Shown here: positions 23,901 to 32,900 of the stretch, piece after piece
Layout of the letters: each line of letters opens with the position of its first letter
Numbering within the stretch: the first letter of the stretch is position 1
Origin: Streptomyces sp. IMTB 2501
Lineage (GTDB): Bacteria > Actinomycetota > Actinomycetes > Streptomycetales > Streptomycetaceae
Direction: 5' to 3'
DNA length: 64,000 nt
NCBI RefSeq assembly: GCF_001953885.1
Contig: NZ_MQUS01000036.1
Span: forward strand, 1-64,000
The notes under the pieces: generated by a model
Told to the model about the DNA's origin: nothing
The model's database searches: none
The model's input: the letters and a program-made list of their open reading frames with translations, nothing else
Translations under genes and position numbers: made by a program

Positions 23901-25969
23901 ACGACCCGCCAGTCGCCCAGCTCGTCGCGGAAGCGCTCCACGACGATCGTGCGGTCGTCCGGGACGTGGCCGCAGGCCTCGCGCTGCTCGTCCAGGTACG
24001 ACAGCACGTTGTCCGCCGCCCAGGCGTCCAGGCCCGCCGCCAGCAGACGCGGCCGGGCGGTGTCCTTGGGCAGCGAGCCGACCTCGCGCAGGAACGCGCC
24101 CACCGCGCGGCCCAGTTCGAGCGGGCGCCCCAGCTGGTCGCCCTTCCAGAACGGCAGCCTGCCCGGCACGCCGGGCGCGGGGGAGACCAGGACGCGGTCG
24201 CGGGTGATGTCCTCGATGCGCCAGGAACTCGTACCCAGCGTGAAGACGTCACCCACCCGGGACTCGTAGACCATCTCCTCGTCCAGCTCGCCGACTCGGC
24301 CGCCGCCCTTCTTGGGGTCGGAACCGGCGAGGAAGACCCCGAACAGACCGCGGTCGGGAATCGTGCCGCCCGAGGTGACAGCGAGGCGCTGGGCGCCCGG
24401 CCGGCCGGTGATCTCGCCGGTCACGCGGTCCCACACCACGCGCGGGCGCAGCTCCGCGAACGCGTCGGACGGATACCGGCCGGCGAGCATGTCGAGGGTC
24501 GCCGTGAACGCCGACTCGGGCAGTGAGGCGAAGGGCGCCGCGCGGCGGACCGCGGCGAGCAGGTCGTCGAACTGCCAGGTGTCCAGCGCCGTCATGGCGA
24601 CCAGCTGCTGCGCCAGCACGTCCAGCGGGTTCGCGGGGACCTTCAGGGACTCGATCGAGCCCGAGCGCATCCGCTCGGTGACCACGGCCGCCTGGACCAG
24701 GTCGCCCCGGTACTTGGGGAAGACCACGCCGGTGGAGACGGCACCCACCTGGTGTCCCGCGCGGCCGACGCGCTGGAGCCCGGAGGCGACGGACGGCGGG
24801 GACTCGACCTGCACGACCAGGTCGACGGCGCCCATGTCGATGCCCAGCTCCAGGCTGGACGTGGCGACCACGGCGGGCAGCCGGCCCGCCTTCAGGTCCT
24901 CCTCGACCAGGGCACGCTGCTCCTTGGAGACCGAGCCGTGGTGCGCGCGGGCGATCACCGGGGGTGCGCCCTGGGCCGCGCCCGAGCCGCCCATCAGCTG
25001 GGCCGGGGAGTGATGCTCCTCCAGCGTCTCGCCGGTCGCCCGCTCGTACGCGATCTCATTGAGCCGGTTGCACAGGCGCTCGGCCAGGCGCCGCGAGTTG
25101 GCGAACACGATGGTCGAGCGGTGGGCCTGGACCAGGTCGGCGATCCGCTCCTCCACATGCGGCCAGATCGACGGCCGCTCCGCGCCCTCGGCAGCGTCCG
25201 CCGCCGGGGAGCCGCCCAGCTCGCCCATGTCCTCGACCGGGACGACGACGGACAGGTCGAACTCCTTGCCCGACTCCGGCTGGACGATCTCGACCTTGCG
25301 GCGCGGCGAGAGATACCGGGCCACCTCGTCCACCGGGCGGACGGTGGCCGACAGGCCGATCCGGCGGGCCGGCTTCGGCAGCAGCTCGTCGAGCCGCTCC
25401 AGGGAGAGCGCGAGATGGGCGCCCCGCTTGGTGCCCGCGACCGCGTGCACCTCGTCCAGGATCACCGTCTCCACGCCCGTCAGCGCGTCGCGCGTGGCCG
25501 AGGTCAGCATCAGGAACAGCGACTCGGGGGTGGTGATCAGGATGTCCGGCGGGCGGGTGGACAGGGCGCGCCGCTCGGCTGCCGGGGTGTCGCCGGAGCG
25601 GATGCCGACCCTGACCTCGGGCTCGGGCAGGCCCAGGCGCACCGACTCCTGGCGGATGCCGGTCAGCGGGCTGCGCAGATTCCGCTCGACGTCGACCGCG
25701 AGGGCCTTGAGCGGGGACACGTACAACACCCGGCAGCGTTTCCTCGGGTCGGCCGGGGGCGGGGCCGAGGCCAGCTGGTCCAGGGCGGCGAGGAACGCGG
25801 CCAGCGTCTTGCCCGAGCCGGTCGGGGCCACCACCAGCACGTCCGAGCCCGCGCCGATGGCCTGCCACGCGCCGGCCTGGGCCGCGGTGGGCGCGGAGAA
25901 CGCCCCCGTGAACCAGCCGCGGGTCGCGGGTGAGAAGCCATCGAGGGCCCGGTGTGCGGAGCTGACCAT
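20918..25969 (-). CDS. lhr: Lhr-type superfamily 2 DNA helicase
   Basis: The 1683-residue ATP-dependent 3'-5' helicase belongs to the Lhr family induced by DNA damage in mycobacteria. Motifs: Walker A APTGSGKT (48-55), DEVH box in ILDEVHAVAGTKRG, motif III LSATVRP, and motif VI LQRVGRAGHQVG. The winged-helix, beta-barrel and DUF1998-like Lhr C-terminal regions follow. It is longer than the usual ~1500 residues because of a Gly/Pro-rich insertion at about residues 1415-1560, which contains four degenerate AFPxGF repeats. The ATG at 25969 has an AGGA site; the 11 codons upstream lack one. With the adjacent nei gene it forms a DNA-repair pair. Confidence 0.94.
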   Translation of the reverse strand: MVSSAHRALDGFSPATRGWFTGAFSAPTAAQAGAWQAIGAGSDVLVVAPTGSGKTLAAFLAALDQLASAPPPADPRKRCRVLYVSPLKALAVDVERNLRSPLTGIRQESVRLGLPEPEVRVGIRSGDTPAAERRALSTRPPDILITTPESLFLMLTSATRDALTGVETVILDEVHAVAGTKRGAHLALSLERLDELLPKPARRIGLSATVRPVDEVARYLSPRRKVEIVQPESGKEFDLSVVVPVEDMGELGGSPAADAAEGAERPSIWPHVEERIADLVQAHRSTIVFANSRRLAERLCNRLNEIAYERATGETLEEHHSPAQLMGGSGAAQGAPPVIARAHHGSVSKEQRALVEEDLKAGRLPAVVATSSLELGIDMGAVDLVVQVESPPSVASGLQRVGRAGHQVGAVSTGVVFPKYRGDLVQAAVVTERMRSGSIESLKVPANPLDVLAQQLVAMTALDTWQFDDLLAAVRRAAPFASLPESAFTATLDMLAGRYPSDAFAELRPRVVWDRVTGEITGRPGAQRLAVTSGGTIPDRGLFGVFLAGSDPKKGGGRVGELDEEMVYESRVGDVFTLGTSSWRIEDITRDRVLVSPAPGVPGRLPFWKGDQLGRPLELGRAVGAFLREVGSLPKDTARPRLLAAGLDAWAADNVLSYLDEQREACGHVPDDRTIVVERFRDELGDWRVVVHSPFGAQVHAPWALALGARLSERYGMDAQVMHADDGIVLRLPDADLMGLDLLDQEPTKAGTEYDSEQAPVGAADVAFDKGEVDQIVTDQVGGSALFASRFRECAARALLLPRRNPGKRTPLWQQRQRAAQLLQVASEFGSFPIVLEAVRECLQDVFDVPGLVELMGDIESRRVRLVEVTTPEPSPFARSLLFGYVAQFLYEGDSPLAERRAAALSLDSRLLAELLGQAELRELLDAEVLTELERDLQWLTEDRRVKDVEGAADVLRLLGPLTDAELVARGADPQWARELAGARRAIKVRIAGADHWAAIEDAGRLRDALGTALPVGVPEAFTEPVKDPLGDLLARYARTHGPFTSATAAARFGLGVAVTEGALQRLAASGRVVQGEFHPAGIGQEWCDAAVLRRLRRRSLAALRHELEPVPPAAFAQFLPQWQHIGKGHGLRGIDGLVRAVEQLQGASVPASALEKLVLPSRVANYTPSMLDELTSAGEVVWAGAGALPGKDGWVSLYLADAAPLLLPPPHPLELTALHQSVLDTLCGGYGLFFRQIADQVRATTHPDVTDPQLADALWDLAWSGRLTNDTLAPMRSLLGSGRTAGSTAHRAKRAVPRGRYGSLTAAARTASRTGPPTVAGRWSLLPPAEPDATVHAHALARTLLDRHGVVTRGAVAAEGIEGGFSAVYRVLSAFEESGQARRGYVVEGLGAAQFAMDGAVDRLRAVANARERGESLTAPARPDGFPAPGFPPGSTESAFPPGFTDAAFPNGFSDAAFPDGFGASDGAPHDHALPGALDGSDGGLAHPGLDGDFTWPPADPPPAPGDYISPRDLAAPFASPGYGGPRGGGTGGYGAPAHRGYASGRTGTSAPDPRAVVLAAADPANAYGAALSWPEPPTGAGHKPGRKAGSLVVLVEGELTLYMERGGKTLLAWPVTADTEAPDDPRLRTAAEALAAAARAGSLGTVTVERINGAQALTSPIGALLEAAGFVATPRGLRLRA

Positions 25970-26063
25970 GCGTCCATCCTGCACCCGACCACTGACAATC
26001 ACGCTGACCTGGGCAAACGCCGTTCGGCGAGGAGCGGGCGCGGGCCTGGCGGTGTCGTCGGGC

Positions 26064-26120
26064 GTCGGCCCGCTGCCCGTCCTGTCGGCCCGCTGCCCGT
26101 CCTGCCGGGCGTCGGCCCGT
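26064..26120 (+). repeat. 20-bp tandem repeat, two copies plus a partial third
   Basis: GTCGGCCCGCTGCCCGTCCT is repeated directly at 26064-26083 and 26084-26103, and a 10-bp partial copy starts at 26111. It lies in the 234-bp gap between the lhr start and the next minus-strand gene end. It looks like a small expanded repeat; no function is evident. Confidence 0.8.
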
Positions 26121-26203
26121 GCTGGTCGTGGAGGCGGCCGTGGTGGTGACGGCGGTCGTACGGGCCGTCGGAGGGTGCCGCGCCACCGGCGCGGCCGTCC
26201 GGC

Positions 26204-27148
26204 TCAGCCCACGAAGCGGCCGTAGGACCGGAGGGTCTGTAGTGCCTCGATCGTCACCAGGGGGCGCGCTTCCAGTGCGGGGGCCGGGGACCAGTGGTGC
26301 CGGCGGATGGGCCAGCCGCCGTCGTCCTGCTGCTCGGCGGCCAGGTGGTCCAGGGAGCGGGCCATCTCGTCGTCCGTGAACCACGCGCGCGCGAGTGACT
26401 CCGGACTCCTGGCGAAGTCGTGCGGGAAGTGGTGCTCGCCCGGGGCATAGCCGGAGGCGACCGGATACGCGTCGAGCCGGTCCGGGTCCAGGACCGCGAG
26501 CCGTTGCTCCCGCACCGTGCGGCCGAGCCGGTCCGCGGCGGCCTCCGCGCGTGAGCGGTCGGGAGCGGAGTCCAGGAAGGCCACGGCGGCCTCCACCTCG
26601 TACGGGTGCGACTTGTCCAGGGACTCCACGGCCTGCCAGCAGAAGTCGGTGGCCCGGAACAGCCAGGCGTGCCATACCTCGTTGCGGTGCAGTAGCCCGA
26701 CAACCGGCCCGGTGGCGAGCAACTCGCTGGGAGGATCGTCGACGACCGGGACGAACGGCGCCGTCGGATACCCGCGCTGGCTGGGATGGATCGCCGGCAG
26801 GGCGCCGTCCGCGGTGGAGACCGACGTCAGATAGCGGCACACCCGCTCGACCCGCTGCCCGCCGCAGCGCCCGATGGTGTCCAGGACGCGAAGCGCGTGC
26901 GCGGTGTGCAGGGGCTGGCTCACGGGCCCGCGGAGATCGGGCTCCAGCCCGTACCCGTACCCGCCGTCCTCGTTGCGGAAGGCGTCCAGTGCCGCTTCCA
27001 CCGCGTCCGGGGTGCCGTGCAGGAAACGGTATGCGAAGAGGCGCTGCTCCAGCACGCGCGCGTTGAGCCACACGAACTGCTCGGCGCGGAAGAGCGGAGA
27101 GCGTGCCGGGGGCGTGGAGGGGAGTGGGGAGACTCCTGTTTCGGACAT
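26204..27148 (-). CDS. Conserved hypothetical protein with prenyltransferase/terpene-cyclase-like alpha-toroid repeats
   Basis: The 314-residue protein contains repeated helical-hairpin motifs typical of the (alpha/alpha)6 toroid of squalene cyclases and prenyltransferase beta subunits. These include EDGGYGYGLEPDLRGP (QW-like), HTAHALRVLDTIG, DGALPAIHPS and QQDDGGWPI. It is too short for a full squalene cyclase and the DxDD or GGPP-synthase motifs are not seen, so enzyme activity is unproven. No signal peptide is visible. The ATG at 27148 sits in a short divergent gap with the DUF3046 gene. The fold assignment is inference from repeated DGG(W/Y)G patterns. Confidence 0.7.
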   Translation of the reverse strand: MSETGVSPLPSTPPARSPLFRAEQFVWLNARVLEQRLFAYRFLHGTPDAVEAALDAFRNEDGGYGYGLEPDLRGPVSQPLHTAHALRVLDTIGRCGGQRVERVCRYLTSVSTADGALPAIHPSQRGYPTAPFVPVVDDPPSELLATGPVVGLLHRNEVWHAWLFRATDFCWQAVESLDKSHPYEVEAAVAFLDSAPDRSRAEAAADRLGRTVREQRLAVLDPDRLDAYPVASGYAPGEHHFPHDFARSPESLARAWFTDDEMARSLDHLAAEQQDDGGWPIRRHHWSPAPALEARPLVTIEALQTLRSYGRFVG

Positions 27149-27227
27149 GCGTCAGACCGTAGGACGGAAAGCGGTCTCGGCAAGGGCTCCAGGCCGGGCC
27201 CACCCCCAGGGGCGGGATACTGGAGTC

Positions 27228-27422
27228 ATGCGGTTGACGGTCTTCTGGCAGCGGATGGCGGAACACTTCGGTCCGGGGTACGCCGACACCTTCGCGCGCG
27301 ATCACGTCATGTCGGAGCTGGGCGGACGCACGGTGCGCCAGGCGCTGGACGCCGGCTGGGACGCGAAGGACGTGTGGCGCGTGGTCTGTACGGTCATGGA
27401 GGTGCCGGGCGAGCGGCGCTGA
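27228..27422 (+). CDS. DUF3046 family small protein
   Basis: The 64-residue acidic/basic mixed protein starts MRLTVFWQRM and contains YADTFARDHVMSELGGRTV and GWDAKDVWRVVC. This matches the DUF3046 family that sits near recA in many actinobacteria. Function is unknown. The ATG at 27228 has GGAG five bases upstream. Downstream lies a decayed transporter gene; in relatives, as I recall, an intact AI-2E-type transporter lies between this gene and recA. Confidence 0.87.
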   Translation: MRLTVFWQRMAEHFGPGYADTFARDHVMSELGGRTVRQALDAGWDAKDVWRVVCTVMEVPGERR

Positions 27423-27520
27423 GCCGCTGGTGGGAGAGAGTCACCCGATACGCCCCGATCGTCCGTGAAGAGGCCGGCCGTACGGCACCGATCGGTCACG
27501 AAGATCGCAGGTGGGCACCG

Positions 27521-27922
27521 GTGTCGGTGGTGTCCCTCGGGGTCTCCGCGCAGGTGTTCGGCGGGCTGTGCCAGCTGCTGACGGTCGCGCTGTTCTCGTT
27601 CTACTTCGCCGCCGACGGTGCCGTACGCGCCCGTGCTCGGTGTCTGGGTGGGCCTGGTCTCGCAGTTCATCCCGACCATCGGCACGTACCTTGCCGGCAC
27701 GCTGCCGATGCTGATGGCGTTCCAAGTCGGGCGACATCCACCCCGCGGTCGCCTTCGGTTCGGTCGTCGGTCCCGGTGGTGGCCACCCCTCAGGCCTTCC
27801 TGGGGGCGCATGTGAAGCGGTACGCCGTCACGGACGACCCCAGGGTGCACGGGCACCGCGGCCGGGGGCCGGGCGCCGCCGGGGTGCAGGCGCGCATACG
27901 CAGGCCGGCGCGGGAGCCGTAG
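27521..27922 (+). pseudogene. Decayed AI-2E family (YdiK/PerM-like) transporter remnant
   Basis: Pieces of an AI-2E-type membrane transporter appear in order but in different frames. VSVVSLGVSA...LLTVALFSFYFAADG is at about 27521-27620 in one frame. VPYAPVLGVWVGLVSQFIPT...GTLPMLMAF is at about 27618-27725 in a second. DIHPAVAFGSVV follows near 27737, and QAFLGAHVKRYAVTDDPRVHGHRG ends at 27922 back in the first frame. The N-terminal half of the normal ~350-residue protein and the central loop are missing. At least two frame changes and internal deletions make it a pseudogene. It follows the DUF3046 gene, the normal neighbour of the intact gene. Confidence 0.75.
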
Positions 27923-28010
27923 CCCGAGCCGGAGGGGTCGGCGTAGGCCCGTGCCGGTCGGGTCGGGGGCGTGGCAGGCGGGTGTCGCCTCGGTCCTGGC
28001 TTGGCTGTCT

Positions 28011-28754
28011 TCAGTACGTCAGCATCGCCCACACCCCCGTGCCGGCGACGGCCACCGCGTAACAGCCGACCGCTGTTGCCACGATCCGCCGGCGGGTCCG
28101 TTCGCTCCAGGGTGAGCGGGACAGCAGCCAGGCCAGTGCGGGCAGGACGAGTACGGCGTGCAGGCTCACGCCGTGCAGGGGCTTGAGCGGGGCCGTCGAG
28201 TGGTAGGCGGCCTCCTGATGGCCGGTCCTCGTGAGCACGACCCCACGCGCGATCATCGCCGCCCCGGAAGCCAGCGCCACCAGCAGGATCGCGAACCCGG
28301 AGCGGACCGCGAGCGGCATGCCGACCGGGCCTGCCGGCCGGTGCCGGAAGGACGTGATGGCGAAGACCGTGAGCAGGGCCACCAGGACACCACCGCCCAC
28401 GGCGAGAGTCATGGACACCGACGTGTCGAAGGGGGTCTCCATGTTCAGATGCGAGGGCACCCGGCGCCACGCCTGCAGGGTGATCCCGCCGACCTCCACC
28501 ACACAGTCGGCGGCGAAGACGAGCAGCAGGACCGAGCGCGGCCGCGGGCTGACGCGTAGATACGACGTGACCCAGGTGATCGCGATCAGCGTCAGCCCGA
28601 AGGAGAGCCCGAAGGTGATGGGCTTGCGCCAGGAGACGGGGCCGTACCAGGGGCCGCCGTCGACCGCGAACACCACCAGATGCACGAGACCGGACAGGAT
28701 GAGAAACAGCCCCGTCGCATGACAGAGGCGGTCGACGGCCCGCGGATTCTTCAT
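28011..28754 (-). CDS. Predicted seven-helix integral membrane protein, function unknown
   Basis: The 247-residue protein has about seven hydrophobic helices spread over its whole length (about 8-30, 45-67, 75-95, 118-140, 153-175, 192-212, 225-245). Conserved-looking polar residues include GPVSWRKPITFG and the loop KPLHGVSLHAVL. No transporter or enzyme family is recognised with confidence. The ATG at 28754 is the first in frame. A small gap separates it from the phosphotransferase-like gene upstream on the same strand. Confidence 0.75.
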   Translation of the reverse strand: MKNPRAVDRLCHATGLFLILSGLVHLVVFAVDGGPWYGPVSWRKPITFGLSFGLTLIAITWVTSYLRVSPRPRSVLLLVFAADCVVEVGGITLQAWRRVPSHLNMETPFDTSVSMTLAVGGGVLVALLTVFAITSFRHRPAGPVGMPLAVRSGFAILLVALASGAAMIARGVVLTRTGHQEAAYHSTAPLKPLHGVSLHAVLVLPALAWLLSRSPWSERTRRRIVATAVGCYAVAVAGTGVWAMLTY

Positions 28755-28862
28755 GGGCCAAGGCTCCTGGGGAGCAGCCCCTGCGGTCGTCGTCCGGCCG
28801 AAGGCACCCGCCGTACGCCGTCGGAAGTAGCGGTGCCGGGTGCTGAAGAACGGTGGGTGTAA

Positions 28863-29780
28863 TCAGCGGCGGGCCGATGCGATGAGACGTCGTAGCGCTG
28901 CCCGGGCGGGTGGGCCCCAGGTGGGCTTGCCGCCCGGACGGCCGTGGATGCCGGCCTGTCCGATGAGGAGGCCGCTGAGGGCCTGCAGCACCGCCCAGCC
29001 GCGGGCACGGCGCAGGGTCGCGGGGTCCGGGGCGGGCCGGTAGGCGGCGTGGAAGCGGTCGGCGGCCCCGTCCGGCAGGAGCACCCAGGCGGCGGCGAGG
29101 TCACAGGCCGGATCGCCCGTGCAGAGGTCGCCGAAGTCGATCACGCCGCAGAAAGTGCCGTCCGCGGTGAGGACGTTGGCCGGATGCAGGTCGCCGTGGA
29201 GCCACAGGGCCGGACCCGCCCAGACGGGCGCGGCGACGGCGTCCTCCCAGACCGCGCGGACGGCGCCGGGGGCGGGGATCAGCCCCAGCTCGGTGGCCGA
29301 GGCGAGGTGTTCGGCGAACTGCTCGGCACGGTCGGCCGGCGGCCCGCCGCGGCCCAGGCCGGCGGGCGCCGTGTCCGGAGCGGGTCGGTGAAGGGCCGTC
29401 AGGAAGGCGGCCAGGGCGTCGGCCGCCTCCGTGGCCCTGGTGGCGGGGGCTCGGTCGGCGGGCGAGCCCGGCACCCACGTGGTGACGATCCAGGGGCGCG
29501 GGAACCGCTCGGAGGGCTCGCCGAGGCGCTGCGGGACCGGGACCGGCAGGGGGAGGCGCGGGGCGAGGGCGGGCAGCCAGGTGTACTCCTTGCGCAGCAG
29601 CACGTCCGCGGACCGCGTCGCCCAGGCCAGCCGGACGGCCAGGTCGTCACCGAGCCGCCAGAGCTGGTTGTCCCAGCCGCGCGCGCCGAGCCGCAACGGC
29701 CGATCGGCCAGATCGGGGTGCTGGTCGCGCAGCAGGTCCCGGACGAACTCCGCGGTGATCCCGGTCTCGGTGTGGGTCAT
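28863..29780 (-). CDS. Aminoglycoside phosphotransferase-fold kinase
   Basis: The 305-residue protein has the APH/choline kinase fold. The N-lobe contains ARGWDNQLWRLGDDLAVRLA with the ATP-binding lysine replaced by arginine in the VRL position, followed by a VTTWVPG hinge. The catalytic Brenner loop is LHGDLHPANVL, and the metal-binding loop is GVIDFGDL. These residues suggest an active small-molecule kinase. The substrate is unknown; such proteins may modify antibiotics or metabolites, and aminoglycoside resistance should not be assumed. The ATG at 29780 (MTHTETG) begins the conserved part. It is divergent from recA. Confidence 0.85.
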   Translation of the reverse strand: MTHTETGITAEFVRDLLRDQHPDLADRPLRLGARGWDNQLWRLGDDLAVRLAWATRSADVLLRKEYTWLPALAPRLPLPVPVPQRLGEPSERFPRPWIVTTWVPGSPADRAPATRATEAADALAAFLTALHRPAPDTAPAGLGRGGPPADRAEQFAEHLASATELGLIPAPGAVRAVWEDAVAAPVWAGPALWLHGDLHPANVLTADGTFCGVIDFGDLCTGDPACDLAAAWVLLPDGAADRFHAAYRPAPDPATLRRARGWAVLQALSGLLIGQAGIHGRPGGKPTWGPPARAALRRLIASARR

Positions 29781-29872
29781 GCGGAGCGACGATAGGTGGG
29801 GGGCGGCCGGCCGGGCCGTTTTCCGGCCCGCGGCCGCCGCCGAACCCTGGCTTCCGGTGCGGTGCGGTGCGC

Positions 29873-29898
29873 TTGACACGAAAATCGAACATCCATTC
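29873..29898 (+). promoter_or_regulatory. SOS-type promoter of recA: -35 box and LexA-like operator
   Basis: TTGACA at 29873-29878 resembles a -35 box. GAACATCCATTC at 29887-29898 fits the actinobacterial and Bacillus LexA operator GAAC-N4-GTTC with one mismatch (ATTC). The same GAACATCCATTC element has been reported, as I recall, upstream of recA in other Streptomyces. It lies 166 bp before the recA start. Confidence 0.7.
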
Positions 29899-29997
29899 TC
29901 ATGGAGGCTCAGGCGAGGCGTCAGGCAGCCGATTTCATCCCGTTTTGCGGGACGAAGTCCCTCGGTTATCCACAGGCTGGGCCTGCGTCGGGGCGCA

Positions 29998-30020
29998 TTG
30001 TCAGTGGCAGGGGTTAGCGT
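29998..30020 (+). promoter_or_regulatory. RecA-NDp-type DNA-damage promoter of recA
   Basis: TTGTCAGTGGC at 29998-30008, a six-base spacer and TAGCGT at 30015-30020 match the published RecA-NDp consensus TTGTCAGTGGC-N6-TAGggT, described first for Streptomyces and mycobacterial recA. Such promoters respond to DNA damage without LexA. It sits 43 bp before the recA start codon. Confidence 0.82.
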
Positions 30021-30063
30021 CTTTGACGTGAAGCGATCGACTCAAGCAAACCGGGTGGAACCC

Positions 30064-31191
<1,128 letters not shown>

Positions 31192-31194
31192 CCC

Positions 31195-32124
31195 GTGACA
31201 CGACGAACCGACTGGGCCGAGTACGAGTACGCCACCCCCGGTGCCCCACGGGGGAGGGGCACCGGGGGCTATCCGGACTCCGCCCCGGACGGTGACGACG
31301 GATACCGGGACGACGGCTGCGACGGCTACAAGCGTTACGGCGGGCACGAGGACTACCGCGGAACAGCGGGACACGCGGACGACGACGGAGCCCACGCGGG
31401 CGGTACGGGCGACCCAGGCGACATGGGCGACGGGCCGTACGCGGGTGGCTCGCCCGGCCGTGGCTCGGGCCGCCGTTCAGGCGGTGGTTCAGGCCACGGT
31501 TCCGGCGGTGGCGTCGGCCCACGGGGCGGCCGGGGGCGTGGCCGGCGGCGCGGCTTCGGGGACGCGCCCGGTGAGGACGAAGGCACCCCTCCCTCGTCGA
31601 GGGCCGAGCGGGGGGAGTCTTCAGGGGACCCGGCTGAGCGGGCACGGGCGATCTGTCTGCGCCTGCTCACCGGGACCCCGCGCACCCGCAAGCAACTCGC
31701 GGACGCCCTGCGCAAGCGGGAGATCCCCGAGGACGTGGCCGAGGAGGTGCTGTCGCGGTTCGAGGAGGTCAGGTTGATCGACGACAGCGCGTTCGCGGAC
31801 GCCTGGGTGGAGTCCCGGCACCATGGCCGGGGCCTCGCGCGCCGGGCACTCGCCCAGGAACTGCGCACGAAGGGCGTCGACTCGGCGCTGATCGACGAGG
31901 CCGTCTCCCAGCTCGACTCCGAACAGGAAGAGGCAACGGCCCGCGAACTCGTGGCCCGCAAACTGCGCGCCACCCGTGGCCTCGACCGCGACAAGCGGCT
32001 CCGTCGCCTCGCCGGCATGCTCGCCCGCAAGGGCTACCCCGAGGGCATGGCCCTCCGCGTCGTACGCCAGGCCCTGGAGGAAGAGGGCGAGGACACGGAG
32101 TTGCTCGGGGAAGGGGACTTCTGA
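31195..32124 (+). CDS. recX: RecX, modulator of RecA, with long Gly/Asp-rich N-terminal extension
   Basis: The last ~165 of 309 residues form the RecX three-helix repeat domain (ARAICLRLLTGTPRTRKQLADALRKRE, IDDSAFADAWVESRHHGRGLARRALAQEL, LARKGYP). RecX binds RecA filaments and limits their activity. Usual RecX length is 150-190 residues. The N-terminal ~140 residues here are low-complexity, rich in Gly, Asp and Arg and probably disordered. The GTG start is only 3 bp after the recA stop, so translation is coupled. A later start would remove the extension, but no good ribosome site was seen for one. Confidence 0.93.
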   Translation: MTRRTDWAEYEYATPGAPRGRGTGGYPDSAPDGDDGYRDDGCDGYKRYGGHEDYRGTAGHADDDGAHAGGTGDPGDMGDGPYAGGSPGRGSGRRSGGGSGHGSGGGVGPRGGRGRGRRRGFGDAPGEDEGTPPSSRAERGESSGDPAERARAICLRLLTGTPRTRKQLADALRKREIPEDVAEEVLSRFEEVRLIDDSAFADAWVESRHHGRGLARRALAQELRTKGVDSALIDEAVSQLDSEQEEATARELVARKLRATRGLDRDKRLRRLAGMLARKGYPEGMALRVVRQALEEEGEDTELLGEGDF

Positions 32125-32336
32125 GGAGAGGGGGACCTACGAGTTCTCGGGGCAGGTGCTCGCTGGGCGGAGGCGGAGCGTGGGCGCCGGGCTCACAACG
32201 GCCCGAAGGGCTGTGCACCCGACTCGCCCACGTCCCCGCCGTGGCCTCGTCGTGCCCGAACTCACCGTCGTCGCCGAGGCGTTGACCCCATCCGGTCAGC
32301 ACGGGCCGTCGTAGCGCCTGCGGCCTCCGGTACGGT

Positions 32337-32900
32337 TCAGGACCGCACCGGCTCCACCGGCAGTCCCTCGGCCCGCCATGCCTGGAAGCCGCCCACCAGG
32401 TCTGTTGCCCGGCGGAGGCCCAGTTGGTGGAGGGAAGCGGCGGCGAGGCTGGAGGCGTAGCCCTCGTTGCAGAACACCACGACGCGCAGGTCGTGGCCGG
32501 TGGCTTCGGGGACGCGGTGGCTGCCCTGGGGGTCGAGGCGCCACTCCAGTTCGTTGCGCTCGATGACGAGGGCGCCGGGGATCACTCCGTCCCGCTCGCG
32601 CAGGGCCGCGTACCGGATGTCCACCAGCAGCGCCGCACCGGTCCGCACCGCCTCGTGCGCCTCCCGTGCCTCGACGCGCCGGTAGCCCGCGCGTACTCGT
32701 TCCAGCAACTCGTCTATGCCGACGGGCCGTTCACTCCCGCCCGCCACCTTTACCGCGCCGTTCGCCGTCGCCGGGGCGCCGTCCACCGGTGCCCTCTCCG
32801 TGTCGTTCGCCGTAGCCACGGCGCTGCCCGGCCGTCTCTTCTCCGCGCCGTTGGCCGTCACCACAGCCCCACCCCTCGGGGTCTTGTCCGTGCCGCTCAC
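32337..32900 (-). CDS. Rhodanese-like sulfurtransferase
   Basis: The 187-residue protein has a single rhodanese domain in its C-terminal ~125 residues. The active-site cysteine is in VVFCNEGYASS, with DIRYAALRERDGVIPGAL and the C-terminal LVGGFQAWRAEGLPVEP typical of the family. It should carry sulfur as a cysteine persulfide. The first ~55 residues contain three copies of a ~15-residue repeat centred on Thr-Ala-Asn. The GTG start overlaps the stop of the cysteine dioxygenase gene (GTGA), so both are in one operon, which suggests handling of sulfur released in cysteine catabolism. Confidence 0.9.
   Translation of the reverse strand: MSGTDKTPRGGAVVTANGAEKRRPGSAVATANDTERAPVDGAPATANGAVKVAGGSERPVGIDELLERVRAGYRRVEAREAHEAVRTGAALLVDIRYAALRERDGVIPGALVIERNELEWRLDPQGSHRVPEATGHDLRVVVFCNEGYASSLAAASLHQLGLRRATDLVGGFQAWRAEGLPVEPVRS

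Noticed and set aside
21923..24526. Long plus-strand frame opposite lhr
   Set aside because: Helicase motifs on the minus strand define the real gene; the plus frame is low in hydrophobic residues and motif-free.
28863..29780. Possible aminoglycoside resistance gene
   Set aside because: The APH fold is broad and there is no resistance context; only a kinase of unknown substrate can be supported.
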